The translations under genes and the position numbers were made by a program. Of a stretch of DNA of 64,000 nucleotides, positions 23,570 through 35,929 are shown piece after piece. This DNA comes from Micrasema longulum. Its lineage: Eukaryota > Arthropoda > Insecta > Trichoptera > Brachycentridae. The stretch covers positions 124,001 through 188,000 of the forward strand of contig JAGVSM010004566.1 in the NCBI GenBank assembly GCA_022494885.1, given 5' to 3'. Each line of letters begins with the position of its first letter. Within the stretch, counting starts at the first letter, position 1. The notes below the pieces were generated by a model. The model was not told where the DNA came from. It saw nothing but the letters and a program-made list of their open reading frames with translations, and ran no database searches.

Positions 23570-23910
23570 ACAGGGTTAAAGAAGGAGATATGGAAATCTA
23601 GGCATTTACAGGGCTTATGACCTGTCATTGGCTGGTTTAAGTGGCCACTTTACATGTGTGAACGTCCATATTTTTTTATTTCTCCCAACTGTTAATTTTA
23701 GTAAAGTTAAAGAGCTGTAACTTTTATTGTTGTGAAGAGATTAATCGAATTGAATTATTTTACATACTAGGCAACGCCTAAAAACAATTTTCAAACATCT
23801 TGGGTTATTAAGTTTTAATTCAATATTTTGTGTGAAATCCTAAATTTTGACTGAAATCCAGTCTCTCATTCACAAATATTTGGACAAACTCAAAATATTG
23901 TAATATCTGT
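23570..23910 (+). repeat. SINE-body repeat copy
   Basis: It contains TAGGCATTTACAGGGCTTAT, GACCTGTCATTGGCTGGTTT and AGTGGCCACTTTACA. After about 200 bp come CATACTAGGCAACGCCT and, near 23875-23905, ATTTGGACAAACTCAAAAT. It is one of the longest copies of this family. Confidence 0.75.
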
Positions 23911-24955
23911 ATATGTTCATTTCTTTACCTCAACATTCACGGTGCAGAAGAATACATGGGATTTAAAGACCTTTCAGTATTTTTGGTGATTTCTCAAAAA
24001 ACTTTGATTGCGATGGTTTTTATGATCGATTATTTTCATATCCCAATATATGTGAACAAAATTAGGCTATGGCTCCATGGAAATAATACTCTGGACCAAT
24101 CTGCCCCTCTGAAAGTTCGAGATTCATTCTCGGCTCAACCACAACATGATTTCTATTTTCACATTTGTTGACCACTTACTGTAATATCAACAAACCTTAA
24201 TCATTTGGTATATTTCGAGTAATCGAATTATTCGATTGTTAAACCTGGTTATGGACATCACTAGAATGATTCAATATTATACCTTCAATTGACAATCAAA
24301 AGTTAAATCAAAATTTTCCACGTCAAGTTTAAAAGGAAACGTTTTAGAAATAAATCAAAATCTTTGAAAAATAGTTTTTTTCTTATCTTCTTTCTAAACT
24401 TATTTCTTCAATACTTTACAAAATAAAAGAAATATTATTTTTCAAATAATCAGAATAGTAAAATTCACACCGAAAGAAAGCTTTATTTAGTTTTGAAAAG
24501 CTGCCTATCTCTGTTGAAATATTTGTCAAAAATATTGGATAGCAATCAACGAGGCTAAAAATAGCCACTACTGTACACTAAAGAAATAAGCAAATAATCT
24601 AAAATGATACCTCGAATACAAATAATTATTTGATGGTACAATTATCAACACGAGTAAATAATACACTTTGCGTTGGTTTAAAAATACGCCTATACGAAAT
24701 TTTTAAATATTTATTTATTATATTTACCACGAAATCACTCCGATAGCGAGTTACCAGGTCGAAAATTGACGTCAACACTACCAGTTCATTCAACTGACAC
24801 CAGATTGTCAAATGAGATATCAAATAGAAAAAAAAACAAAAAGTATTAAGAATAAGGTGTTTAATTATAACAAATTTTGATTTCATTTGTATAATGTAAT
24901 TGACGTATTACAATTTCATGTTTTTTAATTTGAAAATTTTAAAGAAACAAAAATA

Positions 24956-25213
24956 TCATCATCATTTCCTTTCCGCACCTAATGGTGCATAGGACACTGC
25001 ATTGGTACACAGATCGCAGCATCTCTTGATCATTATTGTTACATGAAAGTAAGATTATCATTCTCACGCTTCAGGTACCAGTCCAGGGACTATGAAATAT
25101 TTTTAGTGTTAACACACCCTTTTATATAAATTTTTCATATCAACCATGTCAGAAATCGAACACGAGATCTCTTGCAGATAGGCAAACGCGCTGACCATCA
25201 CACCACGAGGTAG
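24956..25213 (-). repeat. tRNA-derived SINE, near full length
   Basis: Read on the - strand it begins with the tRNA-like head CCTCGTGGTGTGATGG (A box) and TCGTGTTCGATTTCTGAC (B box). A body with CTGGTACCTGAAGCGT follows, and it ends in GATGATGATA-type repeats. The + strand CATCATCATTTCC at 24956 is that tail. Confidence 0.82.
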
Positions 25214-25415
25214 ACATGATGCATAGGGCACTGCATTTGGACACCAATCACAGCGTATCCTGATCATTTTTGTTACAAGAAGGCAAGATGATCAGTCTTA
25301 CGCTTCAGGTTTAGTCCAGGGACAATGAAATATTCTACTGTAAAAATACCCTTTTAAATAAATATTACGTTTCAACCATGTCAGAAACCGAACCCGAGAC
25401 CTCTTGCATGGTTTA
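25213..25415 (-). repeat. Second SINE copy, tandem, 5' end missing
   Basis: A second copy lies directly beside the previous SINE in the same orientation. It starts at GACATGATGCATAGGGC and breaks off within the tRNA-like head near CCGAACCCGAGACCTCTTGC. Confidence 0.78.
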
Positions 25416-26739
25416 TAAAAATTAAAGCGGTAAAAATATTTTTTATTGAATTTGAAAAATATTAATATTTCGTTAATAATACTCCTTGAATATGTCATTA
25501 ATAGAACACTTTGTTCTGAGACCACTCGATTTTATTTTAAAGAACCACTAGTTTCGGAAATCACCGATCATTTCAGCTACAAGTAATTATTGTGAAGTTT
25601 ATAATAAAAACACAGAACAGAGAACGAATGAGAAGGAATAATAAAATAAATTGAAAGACATGAAATTTAAGTAAATTTTAAAATTATCTTCAAAAATAAT
25701 AACAAATTACAGTAAGAAAAGAAATATATTCATTTTAAGAAGCAATTCTAAAAGTAATGAAAAGTAGTTTAAAAATATAAAAACATGCTTAAAGTAATTT
25801 TTTTAAAAATGTCAGAATGACAGGTCATTAGCATTGTAAGTGCCTTGTTTTCCATATTACTCTTTCATAAATAGTATTTCTCTCTATTGCAATAAAAAAT
25901 ACCAATTTATTTATTCGTCTGAATTTATTTTAATAAAAAACTTTGCCGTTGTTTATAGTAGTAAGGTATAGATGGCAGTAGTATTTTTCGTACACCGGAT
26001 ATAATAACAAAAGATATGATCTAGAGTCTGTCATGGAAAGGGAATCAATAACATCTCTCTGAACTTACACTTCCGATTTTCTTTACGATTTCCGCTTTGA
26101 AAATCTCACAAATGTACATATTCAATTCCGATGTTTTAGAAGTACAACTTCCATACTTCGTAAACAGACATTAAAAGTATAGGCATGTATTTTTGGCCCA
26201 AATTATTTTTAATCAAAAATAGATTATTGATTTATTTTGGGCATTGAAAATATTTTAGACATCATAATTACATAATTAACTCCATGCGACTTTTACCTAC
26301 GCAAACAAAAAATAATAGTTTGTAATAATTCACAGAAATTCCCTATAGATTTTTGTCCTACATTTAGTTAATCCAAAAACCCATTGAATAGATAATAAAC
26401 TACATCTGTGCAAAAATTCGTTTTTTAATATTGAAGCGTTTTAAATATAAATTTAAATTTGGTGTAATTTTAATGAAAACTTTTCGTAACCGAAATGGAT
26501 TCATAAATTCATAGAAAAGTATCATTTTCAATTGTAAAAAAAGTTCTAATCCCTTAATCGTAATCAACGTGTTATAAAAAAACATAATATAATAATTTTT
26601 ATAACAATTTTAAGCCTTTTTAATTAAAATAAGCTATAACTTTTAGAAATATGTATTATCCAGTAATATGTGGTTAACGCGGTCTATAATAATTTGGTTT
26701 ATTAATCGTTTCAGAGAATTTAATCAATGTGATTTTTTT

Positions 26740-28110
26740 AGGCTCTAGGGTGGATTGCGGAAACTAAGAAGCTATCAGCCTTTTAAGCGCTTTTGGAAAG
26801 ATATATGGCAGAATACTGATTAGTGTAAGAGAAGTGACTAAGACAGAGTGTGGGATATACAAAGCGGATTTATGAATGAAAGAGATCTCCATGGATCAAA
26901 TATTTGCTCTGCGAAATATGTCAGAAAAGTTTCTGGCTAAACACCAGAAACTTTTCTGCGCATTTATCGATCTGCAAAAGGCATTTGATAGAGTTGACAG
27001 AGAGAAATTGTGAAAAGTTTTATCGGAGCATGGACTGAATGGTAACCTGACAAGGGCTATTGCGTCACTGTACAAGGACAACACAGCATGTGTGCAGGTG
27101 AATGGGTCATTCACATCGTTGTTTATTGTTCCTAAAGGCGTCAAACTGGGATATGTAATGTCACTATAGTTGTTCAACATATACATCGATAATTGTATGA
27201 AAGAACTAAAAGATTTAAGAAAAGGAGCAAAAAAGAGTGGTATAACTGTTAACTGTCTTCTGTATGCTGATGATGCCGTGCTTCTTGCCAGCAGCAAAGA
27301 AGACCAACAATTATTGGTAAAAAGTCTACGATGTATGCAAAAAAAGCGATTTGGTTATAAATGTTGATAAATCGAAAATGATGGTTTTTGAAAGAGATAA
27401 AAATATAAATAAATGTGAGATCAGTGTGAACGAAGATATTCTGAATCAAATAAAAGAATTTGTGTATCTGGGAAGGATGTTTACGAGGGATGGAAAGACT
27501 GAGAAAGATATTGAAAGGAAGGTGAGTGCCGGGAACAGGGTGAACGGTACACTGATATCTACTTTGGCTAAACAAATGTTTATCGCAGGAGGCAAAACTA
27601 ACAGTTTACAATAGAGTTCTAGTGCCAACTCTTATGTATGGGAGCGAAGTATGAAATTGGAAATATAATGATGAAAATAGGTAAAATTCGGTCGAAATGC
27701 AATCCCTCAGGCGAATGTATGGTAAAACGTTGTATGATAGGTGCTCAAATTTTGAGATCCGTAAACTGTGTAAGGCTGAAACATGCATTATCGACAGAAT
27801 CAAGAAAGGGGTGCTGCGTTGGTTTGGACATGTAGAGCGAATGGTCAGCAAAAGAACGGCTCAAAGGATATAGGATGCGAATGGTGGTGGATGCAGAAAA
27901 CAAGAAAGACCGAGAAAGACATGGCACGATCAAGTCCATCAAATACTTGAAGATGGACATGTCAAGAGTAGGAATAATCGGCGTACGTGCATAACAAGAT
28001 GTATGAATGTAGAGGAAGCGAGGTCTGCATGCAAAGACAGAGTGATATGGCGTTCTATCCTCTCTGCCTACCCCTTCGGAGAAACGGTGTGATGATTTGT
28101 TTATTTGTTT
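26740..28110 (+). mobile_element. LINE with reverse transcriptase, multiply broken
   Basis: This is the longest copy of the LINE also at 1463 and 3160. Order on the + strand: VREVTKTECGIY near 26827; KLFCAFIDLQKAFDRVDREK (RT motif with catalytic Asp); FIVPKGVKLGYVMS and LFNIYIDNCMKEL; the catalytic box YADD at 27263-27274; VDKSKMMVFERD and FVYLGRMFTRDGKTE from about 27370; then the LRWFGHVERM region near 27815; and the end SILSAYPFGET near 28055-28085. A GTTT-rich tail follows. In-frame stops and at least two frame shifts (for example 27350-27360) separate the pieces, and no endonuclease domain is present. It is dead and 5'-truncated. Confidence 0.9.
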
Positions 28111-28489
28111 GCTTATTTTTTAAGAAAATTTAAATTTTTGCTATTTTATGCGACATACTCTTTTTTGTACTTTTAGCTAATACAATTTCTGTATCTTCTT
28201 TTGTGAATCAATGTTATGAAGTATGAAGTTGACAATGCCACTGTTTGAATGCGCTAATATGAAAAAATGTTATTTTTAAAATGTTTTGAAAACAGTGAGT
28301 GAATTTAATTTTTAAAAATATATTTACTTACTGAAAGTAAGCAGTCAACTTGTATGATGTTTTTTAATTAAAAAAATATTTATTTTTTGAAAATAGGATT
28401 TACGCTATTTATTGACTGTTCTTGTGAATTAGTATACAATTAACTAGTAACTTTCGTGTTCGTTAACAATTAAAATATTTTTAAAACTT

Positions 28490-28610
28490 TTACTTATTTA
28501 TTTGACTAACTAGCGCCTTCACTCACTACGGGCATCTTTAGACTGGTGAATAATATACTCTGTTGATTCTAAATCTAAATTATTTGAAACATGAGTTAAA
28601 ACATTGAAGT
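28490..28610 (+). repeat. Fragment related to the 60.6-kb fold-back element
   Basis: It shares TTATTTATTTGACTAACTAG and CGCCTTCACTC ... GGGCATCTTTAGACTGG with 60608-60665. Confidence 0.55.
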
Positions 28611-28669
28611 TAAGGTTTAACCGGTATATTGCGTTAGTACCTACACTAAATGTTCATTTTTCATTTCAG

Positions 28670-28784
28670 GTAACACTGAGGGGTGTAAACTCTGACTTTC
28701 TGGACATCGAAATCAAGCCCCCAAAACAGCAATATACCGGCCCATCTACTCTCGCCCCCCATCCTGACAACCTACCAATCATAG
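28670..28784 (+). CDS. fipi: fipi/Fas2-like adhesion protein, FN3 domain exon 1
   Basis: This exon is 115 bp, phase 0 to 1. The acceptor TTTCATTTCAG ends at 28669 and the donor CATAG|GTAAGA starts at 28785. It continues the FN3 domain begun by RPDPPSE: VTLRGVNSDFLDIEIKPP forms the A and B strands. Unusually for FN3, the B-strand Trp is missing (DFLDIEIKP). Then comes a Pro-rich loop, and PDNLPIIG leads into the C strand of the next exon. The final G combines with GT of the 41-kb exon to give Gly. What I recall of fipi and Fas2 also lacks this Trp in the first FN3. Confidence 0.88.
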
Positions 28785-28804
28785 GTAAGAAAACTAATGA
28801 TATG

Positions 28805-29170
28805 AATCGGGTTGTGGTCTCGTGGCTAGGATTGCGGACTTATGGATCAGAGGTCCAAGGTTCGAACTCTACCCCAACTTGATTTCCATTTTCTGAAAGT
28901 GAATTATTTACAACTTGTTGGAAATGGCATTTATAAATTTAAATATTTGGGTCAATTATAAGAACGCAAATATTTATTTTATAAAAAAAAACATATTACA
29001 ACAGATATTAAGAACATTTTAGAGAAGGTAGCATAGCATTTTAGGTATCTACAGGGCTTATGATCTGTCATTGGCTGGTTTAAGTGTAATATGCTAATAC
29101 TTACAGCTCCCCAGGGAGTTGAATCTAGTCTGTGTCTACAAAAATTTGGACAAACTCAAAATATTGTAAA
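28805..29170 (+). repeat. Composite SINE: tRNA-like head plus dispersed body
   Basis: The tRNA-like head GTGGTCTCGTGGCTAGG ... AAGGTTCGAACTCTACC (28810-28875) is followed by an AT-rich link. The body CTACAGGGCTTATGATCTGT ... CCCCAGGGAGTTGAATC ... ATTTGGACAAACTCAAAA (29043-29167) comes next. The same head, link and the start of the body occur in the same order at 60331-60530, so they appear to be one element. It sits just 20 bp past a splice donor. Confidence 0.7.
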
Positions 29171-29434
29171 AAATATTTGATGTCAAGTATCTTTAACAGA
29201 ATAAAGAAACCTTTTGATTTGAAAATATAAAGATAGTGTCTAAAGCGATAATTTAAACAACTGATCATACGTCCTGTAAATGCCAAAAATTCCAGATTTC
29301 CTAATAAAGAAATTTTCTATCTCTGTTAAAATGTTTCACAATTTAAACATATATTAAACAATAATTCAAATGAAAATTGATTTCTTTAATAACCTAGGTA
29401 TTGTATTTTGATTTGACCTTATTTTAATCATCAT

Positions 29435-29740
29435 AATATCCTTCGCACCTGATGGCGCATAGGGCACTGCATTAGTACAATCAATGTAGCGCGTCTCAAT
29501 CATCTGTTCTATGAAGGGAAGGTGATCAGTTGTACGCTTCGAGTACTAGTTCAGGGAAATATTGCAGTGTAAACTACCTTTTAAATAAATATTTCACGTC
29601 TACCCTCCCCGGAATAAAACTCAGGACCTCAAGCATAATACTTCGAGGTGGACTTTTCTCCACTAGATTTCCTTTTTCATGATTTTTACCTGAGAGCAGT
29701 CACCGAGTCAATAACACTCGTCTGGGATTCAGGTTTCAGA
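29435..29740 (-). repeat. tRNA-derived SINE with CACCGAGTC extension
   Basis: The + strand shows TTCGCACCTGATGGCGCATAG at the 3' end, TACGCTTCGAGTACTAGTTC in the body, and a degenerate head near GAATAAAACTCAGGACCTC. Then comes the same extension (TTTTTACCTGAGAGCAGTCA) found beyond 17385. Confidence 0.7.
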
Positions 29741-30179
29741 TGCAGACTTAAAAAGTTTATTTTAACGTTACTTATTTATTTTCAACGTCAGAAATAAACG
29801 TTTATTTTCTTAATCTACTTCATCCACATATTGTAACCTTGACCTGAATAATATTGCTGTTCGCCCTCATTATCAAAAGGTTACTCACAATTATTATGAA
29901 AATATGTATCGCCAATAACCTATCTGATTAAAGATACGTTGTTCCATAGTTTATGTGGAGTAATTAATTGTTTGTTCACAACAAACTCATTAGCGCTATA
30001 ATTTAGTTACCATCGAAGAGTTATTTTCTATTGAGGCCCAAGACACAAACTAGCCCGTCGCCGACGCTAGGTTTTTTATGTTCTTACACAGTCCCACACC
30101 TCACCTTGTAGTTTTTCAAATAATTTACATTTCCAACCGACGCGCGTGACGTGCGCCAGCTTGGAGTATTTCTTTGAAA

Positions 30180-30345
30180 TGACATCATCGTCATCATCAT
30201 TATTCCCTTTCCGCACCGAATGATGCATAGAGCACTGAATTTTTACACCAATTGCAGCATATCTTAATCATTTTTGTTACATGAAGGTAAGATGAGTCTT
30301 ATGCTTCAGGTACCAGTCCTATAACTAAATTTAATATGCGTAACT
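30180..30345 (-). repeat. SINE 3' fragment with (TCATCA)n tail
   Basis: CATCATCGTCATCATCATTA, CCGCACCGAATGATGCATAG and CTTCAGGTACCAGTCC define the 3' part of the main SINE. The head is missing. Confidence 0.72.
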
Positions 30346-31184
30346 GTTAAAAATATATAAAATATAATTTTATTAATATAAAGTTGAGAACCAACTTGAA
30401 TCAGGTTTTTTTTAAATTCTCATTTTGAAAGTTTATTTATTGCAATAAAAATGGTTAATAAAGAAAAAGTTTGAAATAATCTCACCGGTTAAAATAAGTG
30501 GAGATTTCTGGGCATAGTTCGTACTTTAGTTAGATGAATATATAAGCGAATTTTCTTCAGAATAAGCATTGGCCATATTGGATAGATCTGTTCATCCATT
30601 TGTAGAAGTTTTGCATGTTTGGGTTTCCGATGTAAAAATATGTTTTTTTTTAAATTAAAAACAAAATCCGTTATTTGGCCACTAGTTAGAAGAAATATAA
30701 AAATTGCAATGTTCATATATATAGGCGTTTTCTACTAGGCGAAATAATTCAGTTGAATGTCGTTCACATTGAAAAGGGTAAAATAAAATAAAATAAATGA
30801 AACGATGACTTAAAGTGAATTTTAAAACCAAAATTCCCGCAGAATGAGCTTTCAGTATTATAAATAATTACGCCCTCCCCAAATACACGTCCATATCACC
30901 ACTTTGACAAAGGTCTTTTTGAAATATGATCCACTTATTATTACAATCGCCTGAAAAATGAGAGCCTTTGGAAGGGAAAAAATGTGTTAAGAGGAATTTG
31001 CCCCCAACCGAATATGGGGAAACTACGTCATATGGCTTTAATCAATTTTATTGGATTTTATACACATTGTTCAAACACGAACACATACCGTAATAATATA
31101 ATCATAAAGAATTATGGTCTAATGTTCAAAAGAGTTTTCTATTACCTACAATTTGAAACAATATTTTACCTGACAAGTATTTTT

Positions 31185-31250
31185 TTTTTCTACACCACAG
31201 CAGGCCAAGAGGCCCAATTGCAGTAGTGAATTACACCACGGAGGTTGCTT
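31185..31250 (-). repeat. Tail fragment of the GGCCTCCTGGCC SINE
   Basis: CTACACCACAGCAGGCCAAG and AGTAGTGAATTACACCAC are the reverse complement of the tail of the SINE at 44398-44575. Confidence 0.65.
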
Positions 31251-31399
31251 AAAAGTTTGAAGTTTTGAAGTTATTGAGACAACACGTTGAGAACAACTCT
31301 TGTGGTAGATTATTTCAAATATTTTTTTTTACCTGTTTTTAGACAGTTTTATCAGTTATATAAAAAAATCATTCATATTTTGGGTCCATCGATTGTCAT

Positions 31400-32000
31400 T
31401 TGATATCATTTTCTTCTCATTCTTCAGCCTTATTCTCTCCACTGCTGAATAAAGACCTCTTTTAAACGTCTCCATTCCTTCCTATCACTCACTTTTATCA
31501 TCCATATTTTACCGGCTATCGAGGCAATGTCATCATCTTATCTTTTTTGTGGCCTTCTAACACTTTTTTTGTTTGCGTCCATACGCAAATATACAAAGTA
31601 GAGACCATTCTCTACTTTGTTATTTTGAGAGTCCACCTGACATATTTTTGCCTCGCCAAATGTCCTGCCCAATACCATATTAAGATTGCTGCTGATCCAT
31701 GAAATCTACGACTCCGGTTCAGCGTCTTATTTCTTTATTTCTTATTCTGCCCCTTGAACATTCACCAAGCATCTATCTTTCCATGGATTGTTGCGGGCAT
31801 TTTAGTTTCTTGCTATTTTACTGTGTCTCAAGCATGGTTTCTAGTCTATATGTCGTCACATATACACAATTCATAGACTTGTCTTTTTAAGCATACTGGA
31901 ACTTGCTTTTTTTTCAAAAAATATTATTTAGCTTCTCGAAAGAAGCCTAACTTATCCCTATTCTCCTTAGCAACTCCGCTATCTGGTTATTTTGACCAAA
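31400..32000 (-). mobile_element. RTE-type LINE remnant
   Basis: The + strand has the familiar lepidopteran antisense signature TCCACTGCTGAATAAAGACC, followed by CATTCCTTCCTATCAC. On the - strand a decayed reading ATGGTATTGGGCAGGACATT corresponds to the YWAGHLARR segment of these ORF2 proteins. Frames are broken throughout. The clade is by remembered pattern only. Confidence 0.6.
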
Positions 32001-35000
32001 ACTGACTTTGTTTCTTAAATATATGCATTGTAACACGCTGACCCCTTTACGCATGTAGATGCTCAAGAGATCACCTACATGGTATGGATGGCCACTGAAT
32101 AAAAATCAACCATATAAATTTTGCTCACTTCTTATTGGGTCGAGACAAAATACAGACTCATCCTAGACAATTTAAGGGTTGTTTAGTAAAAAAAACAAGA
32201 TAAATAAATAAATATAAATATAAAAGTGAATTTTTCAACAAATAACGAACAGTTTCAACAAAGAAATAAAATAAAATGTCTTCAAAAATAATAAAAAATA
32301 ATATTTTGGAAATGGTTAACTTTTATGGAATTTAACACTACATTCAAATCAATGAAATAAAAGATTTTGGTCAGTTAACAATTGCTTTAATTTATAATAT
32401 GTAGCATAACAAAAAAGATTTCCATAATTACCATAAAATAAAAGCTTGTTCTCCAATAGAATTTGAATAATAATTTTGACTATCATGTTCTCAGTAAAGT
32501 TGCAATAAAAATGCTATGAAATGGCGTTTAAATTACCATAAAAGAATACGCTATTGAATAGATAAAAGATGAATCAAAGGATTTTCAACAAGACTAGTTC
32601 ATCTCAAAAAAATATTATCTACCTTCAGTAACATGATCTGCATATAAGTATAAAAAGGTACTTTCTTAAATGTTACAATACCAAGTACTCCAAAATATAT
32701 TGATTAATTCAATAGATATTTGATCTTTTAAAAATATGTAATTATTGCCTTTGCAAAATATATAATAGCATTTATCTCAACCAAGATCGAGACTGCAAAA
32801 AATGTAAAACAATTTTACCAAATAAACACTTATTTTAACACGAGAATTTCTACAAATTTTAACCGAATTTAAGTTTTAAAATAATTTGATACAGCAGATA
32901 GTCAAGGCGGAGGATATGGCGTTCTCAGTCTCGATGAATGATAAAATTACACGTTTGCTGAGGGGTGATCCATGTTTCTCGGTGCTATCCTGGGGAATTC
33001 GTCTCGCAACTTTTCTCTTGCATTCAGAGTAAAACGTCTTTGAGATTTTTGCAACCTCGTGGAATTACCATATTTGCAATTTGCAGAATTTGAGGTTGAA
33101 ATCAGTTCACATTGAGCGACTCTATTCTTGGCATGTTCGCTGTGCGATAATATCGATTTTTAACTCGTCAAATTGACGTGTGGAATGCAATCCAATGAAT
33201 CAATGTACTAGTTTGGTGATTTCACATGGTCGAAAAAGGAATATAAAATGACAGGAATTTGGTACGTCGATGGAGTTGTAAAATGGAGGCCTAGTACAAA
33301 AATACAAGATTTGTCAGAAAATCGATTTTTTGAAATCGCGTTGTTACGAATAAAAGATTAATACGCACGTCTGGGTATCAAACGCCTCCATGAAATCGTT
33401 TGAAATACATGTTTAGCCCCTCTGTTAACTTAAAACGTGCGGGAGAATTCTCGCGTTGTCGCTCAACCACCGGAATCTTTAAAAGTTTGTCGTGTTGCCA
33501 ACCTTTTGATTTGACAGTCGCTGGTTTTGTCAACAAATATTCCTGTCAATTAGGGGTTTATTGAACCAATGTTAGTTTGGACTTTATTACTGTTGATTAA
33601 ACCGTTTTTCTTTGTTGGACCCATAATCATTGTGCCTGGATCATCTGTATATTTACTTATGACGATTATGTCTTGCAAAATGTCAAATGCAAAACAAGTG
33701 GATTTGTTTCGTTTTTCTCTGATACATTCATTTGCAATTGTATGGAAGAAACCGTGATATTACTATTTTACCATCAAATCTTACAATGACATGCTTATTT
33801 GATTGAATTTCAATCATAAATGTGGTAAAAATTAGGTTTTTTTTTTTTAAACATGTTATTTACTTCTGTTCTTAAATGAGAACATTAATACAATCACAAA
33901 AAAAACGTATTTGGAAAAAATATTGATATTTTGTAATTTAATCTTATTTTTTCATTATAATAAGGGCGTTATTTATTGTAAAAAATAAATAAAATATAAG
34001 TAACCTAATGGATTAAGGTTATTTTCCACAAAAAAAAGCTCTACAATAATGAGCCAATTAAATTTTTTATTTATTTTTATTATTAATTATTATTATCAAT
34101 TTCATTGTTAATTTATTTTAACTGAAGCCTTAACGAGACACCGCAATACCTTGTGCAATGCAATAATTTATTGTTTCCTTTAGTTATACTTGTAATAATA
34201 TAGAATATTTTCGCATGAGTTGATAATCCAATCCTAGGGAATCCTAACAGGTGAGCGAAATCATGGCTTCTTCGCTAAATTGTCGTCGGTATGCTGATAC
34301 AACCCTTTAAATGACAAAATTTAAGAAAACGAGTTAAAAATGCAGAAATAATGTTTTTTTTTTAACTTTAACAACCGATAAAACCTTTTAAACTTCTGAT
34401 GTTTAGTTTCAAAGTTAGCATGTATGAAACTGTCCTAAAAGTATATATTTTTTTTAATTCCGGTGAAAACCATTCATTCCATTTAGCAGATACTTTTTTG
34501 GAAAATCTTATCTAATGAAGCAATTTAAAGGAAATAAAAAGTTTTCTTGAGTATGTATTATGTCCAAAATATGAATAAGAAAGTCCGGAAAAGACTTCAG
34601 TTGTGTTAAACGTTCAAATAGATTTTTCTCAATATTAGCAATAATGCATTTAGAGGGTTTTATCGGTATACCGGTGATATTAACGTCGGCCAACTAAAAC
34701 AACTGTAGGTAACTTTAATATAGCTGTTTAAAGCGACTAAAGATCTTAGTTAAGGTTCAAAGCACTCCTTTGTTTCTCTTGACGACATAGTTTACACGCT
34801 TGTTCAACGAACGAAACTTCTGTCCATCGCCAACTTTAATATTTCTTAACAATTTAAGTTCATTAAAACTATTTTTCTGCCACAAAGGATCCCTTCCTTC
34901 AATGCACATGTTTATTTTTTAATTCATCACATATTAATGTTGTTTGTATGTATATACAGAATATAAACACTTGTACAGCAACACAATTTAACTGTATTGT

Positions 35001-35574
35001 CCCACTTGTATCAATCTCCTTTAGTAAAAAACGATTAAATGTAATTGCTTCAATTTTTTTCCTCTCACCTTCTGTGTTCATAATAAATTAATGTGAAATC
35101 TGTAATTTGTCTTAAATTTTCAAATTATTTTTTTGTACCTTTTATGTATAAAAAAGACTGTATGATTTTTATAATAAATAAATAATATTGAATGATTTAA
35201 TGCCGAATATAAAGGACTCAAAATGTAAAACATTTTTTTTTTAAATAACTAATACATATTAGCATACTTTATGTAGCGAGAGATTTTTTAGAAAAATATA
35301 CATAGACTAATAAACATATTTCATTTCATAACAAGTACACAAATTATTTATATTCTTATGTATTACGTTACTTATTTTTTGTTTTTTACTATGAATTTTA
35401 CTATATTATTTACGTTTAACTATCATTATGTATTCTTACCACATATGCATATATTTTTATTGATATATTAATGATTATTTAATGAACTTTGCATTTGTAA
35501 TTAAGTAGTTTTTTATATTAGTATTAAACTATTTATACTTTAAAACATAAAAATCTCAAACAGGCTGAGCCATG

Positions 35575-35885
35575 TTAGATAGAGACTATCCTATCCAGAA
35601 GACGCTCCGAATTATACAAATTCCCTGCTATTAAATATAAATATTTATATAAATTTAGAAAATAAATAAATACATGTGGTCGAATGAATAATATTGTTCT
35701 GAGTGTGACATAGGACCAGAACTCTAGACGAGTGTTTTCGACTCGAAAGAAATTCTCAGTTTCCAAATCTTAAAAAAGAATCGAGTGGAGATAAATCCGC
35801 CTCGTAATGTATTGGCTGGTATTTTTGCCTACCATACTTGAGGTCCTAGGTTCTATTCCTAGAGGGACGGGCGTGAAATATTGAT
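35575..35885 (+). repeat. SINE fragments (extension plus tRNA-like head)
   Basis: ACGAGTGTTTTCGACTCGAA matches the reversed extension of the 17.1-kb SINE. It is followed by CCTCGTAATGTATTGGCTGG, a degenerate A box, and GTCCTAGGTTCTATTCCTAG, a B-box-like word. Confidence 0.6.
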
Positions 35886-35929
35886 TTGCAGGAGATTGCT
35901 GCGAGATATTGCGTTTATGAAATAATTTT

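Larger units (their letters stand above)
8587..28669 (+). other. 20-kb intron filled with transposon remains
   Basis: The donor is GTAAGA at 8587 and the acceptor is TTTCATTTCAG ending at 28669. Both flanking exons are in phase 0 and the protein reads through as RPDPPSE-VTLRG, so no missing exon is required. LINE, Penelope-like, Tigger, SINE and MITE sequences inside it are listed separately. The stretches 8590-9640, 10340-11060, 11640-12270, 14780-15010, 15305-17120, 18845-19690, 20425-21345, 21855-23570, 23915-24950 and 25425-26735 show nothing beyond AT-rich sequence. Confidence 0.8.

Noticed and set aside
23956..24171. A 71-codon host protein
   Set aside because: It lies beside the SINE-body repeat, has no domain, and no splice sites would place it in the adhesion gene.
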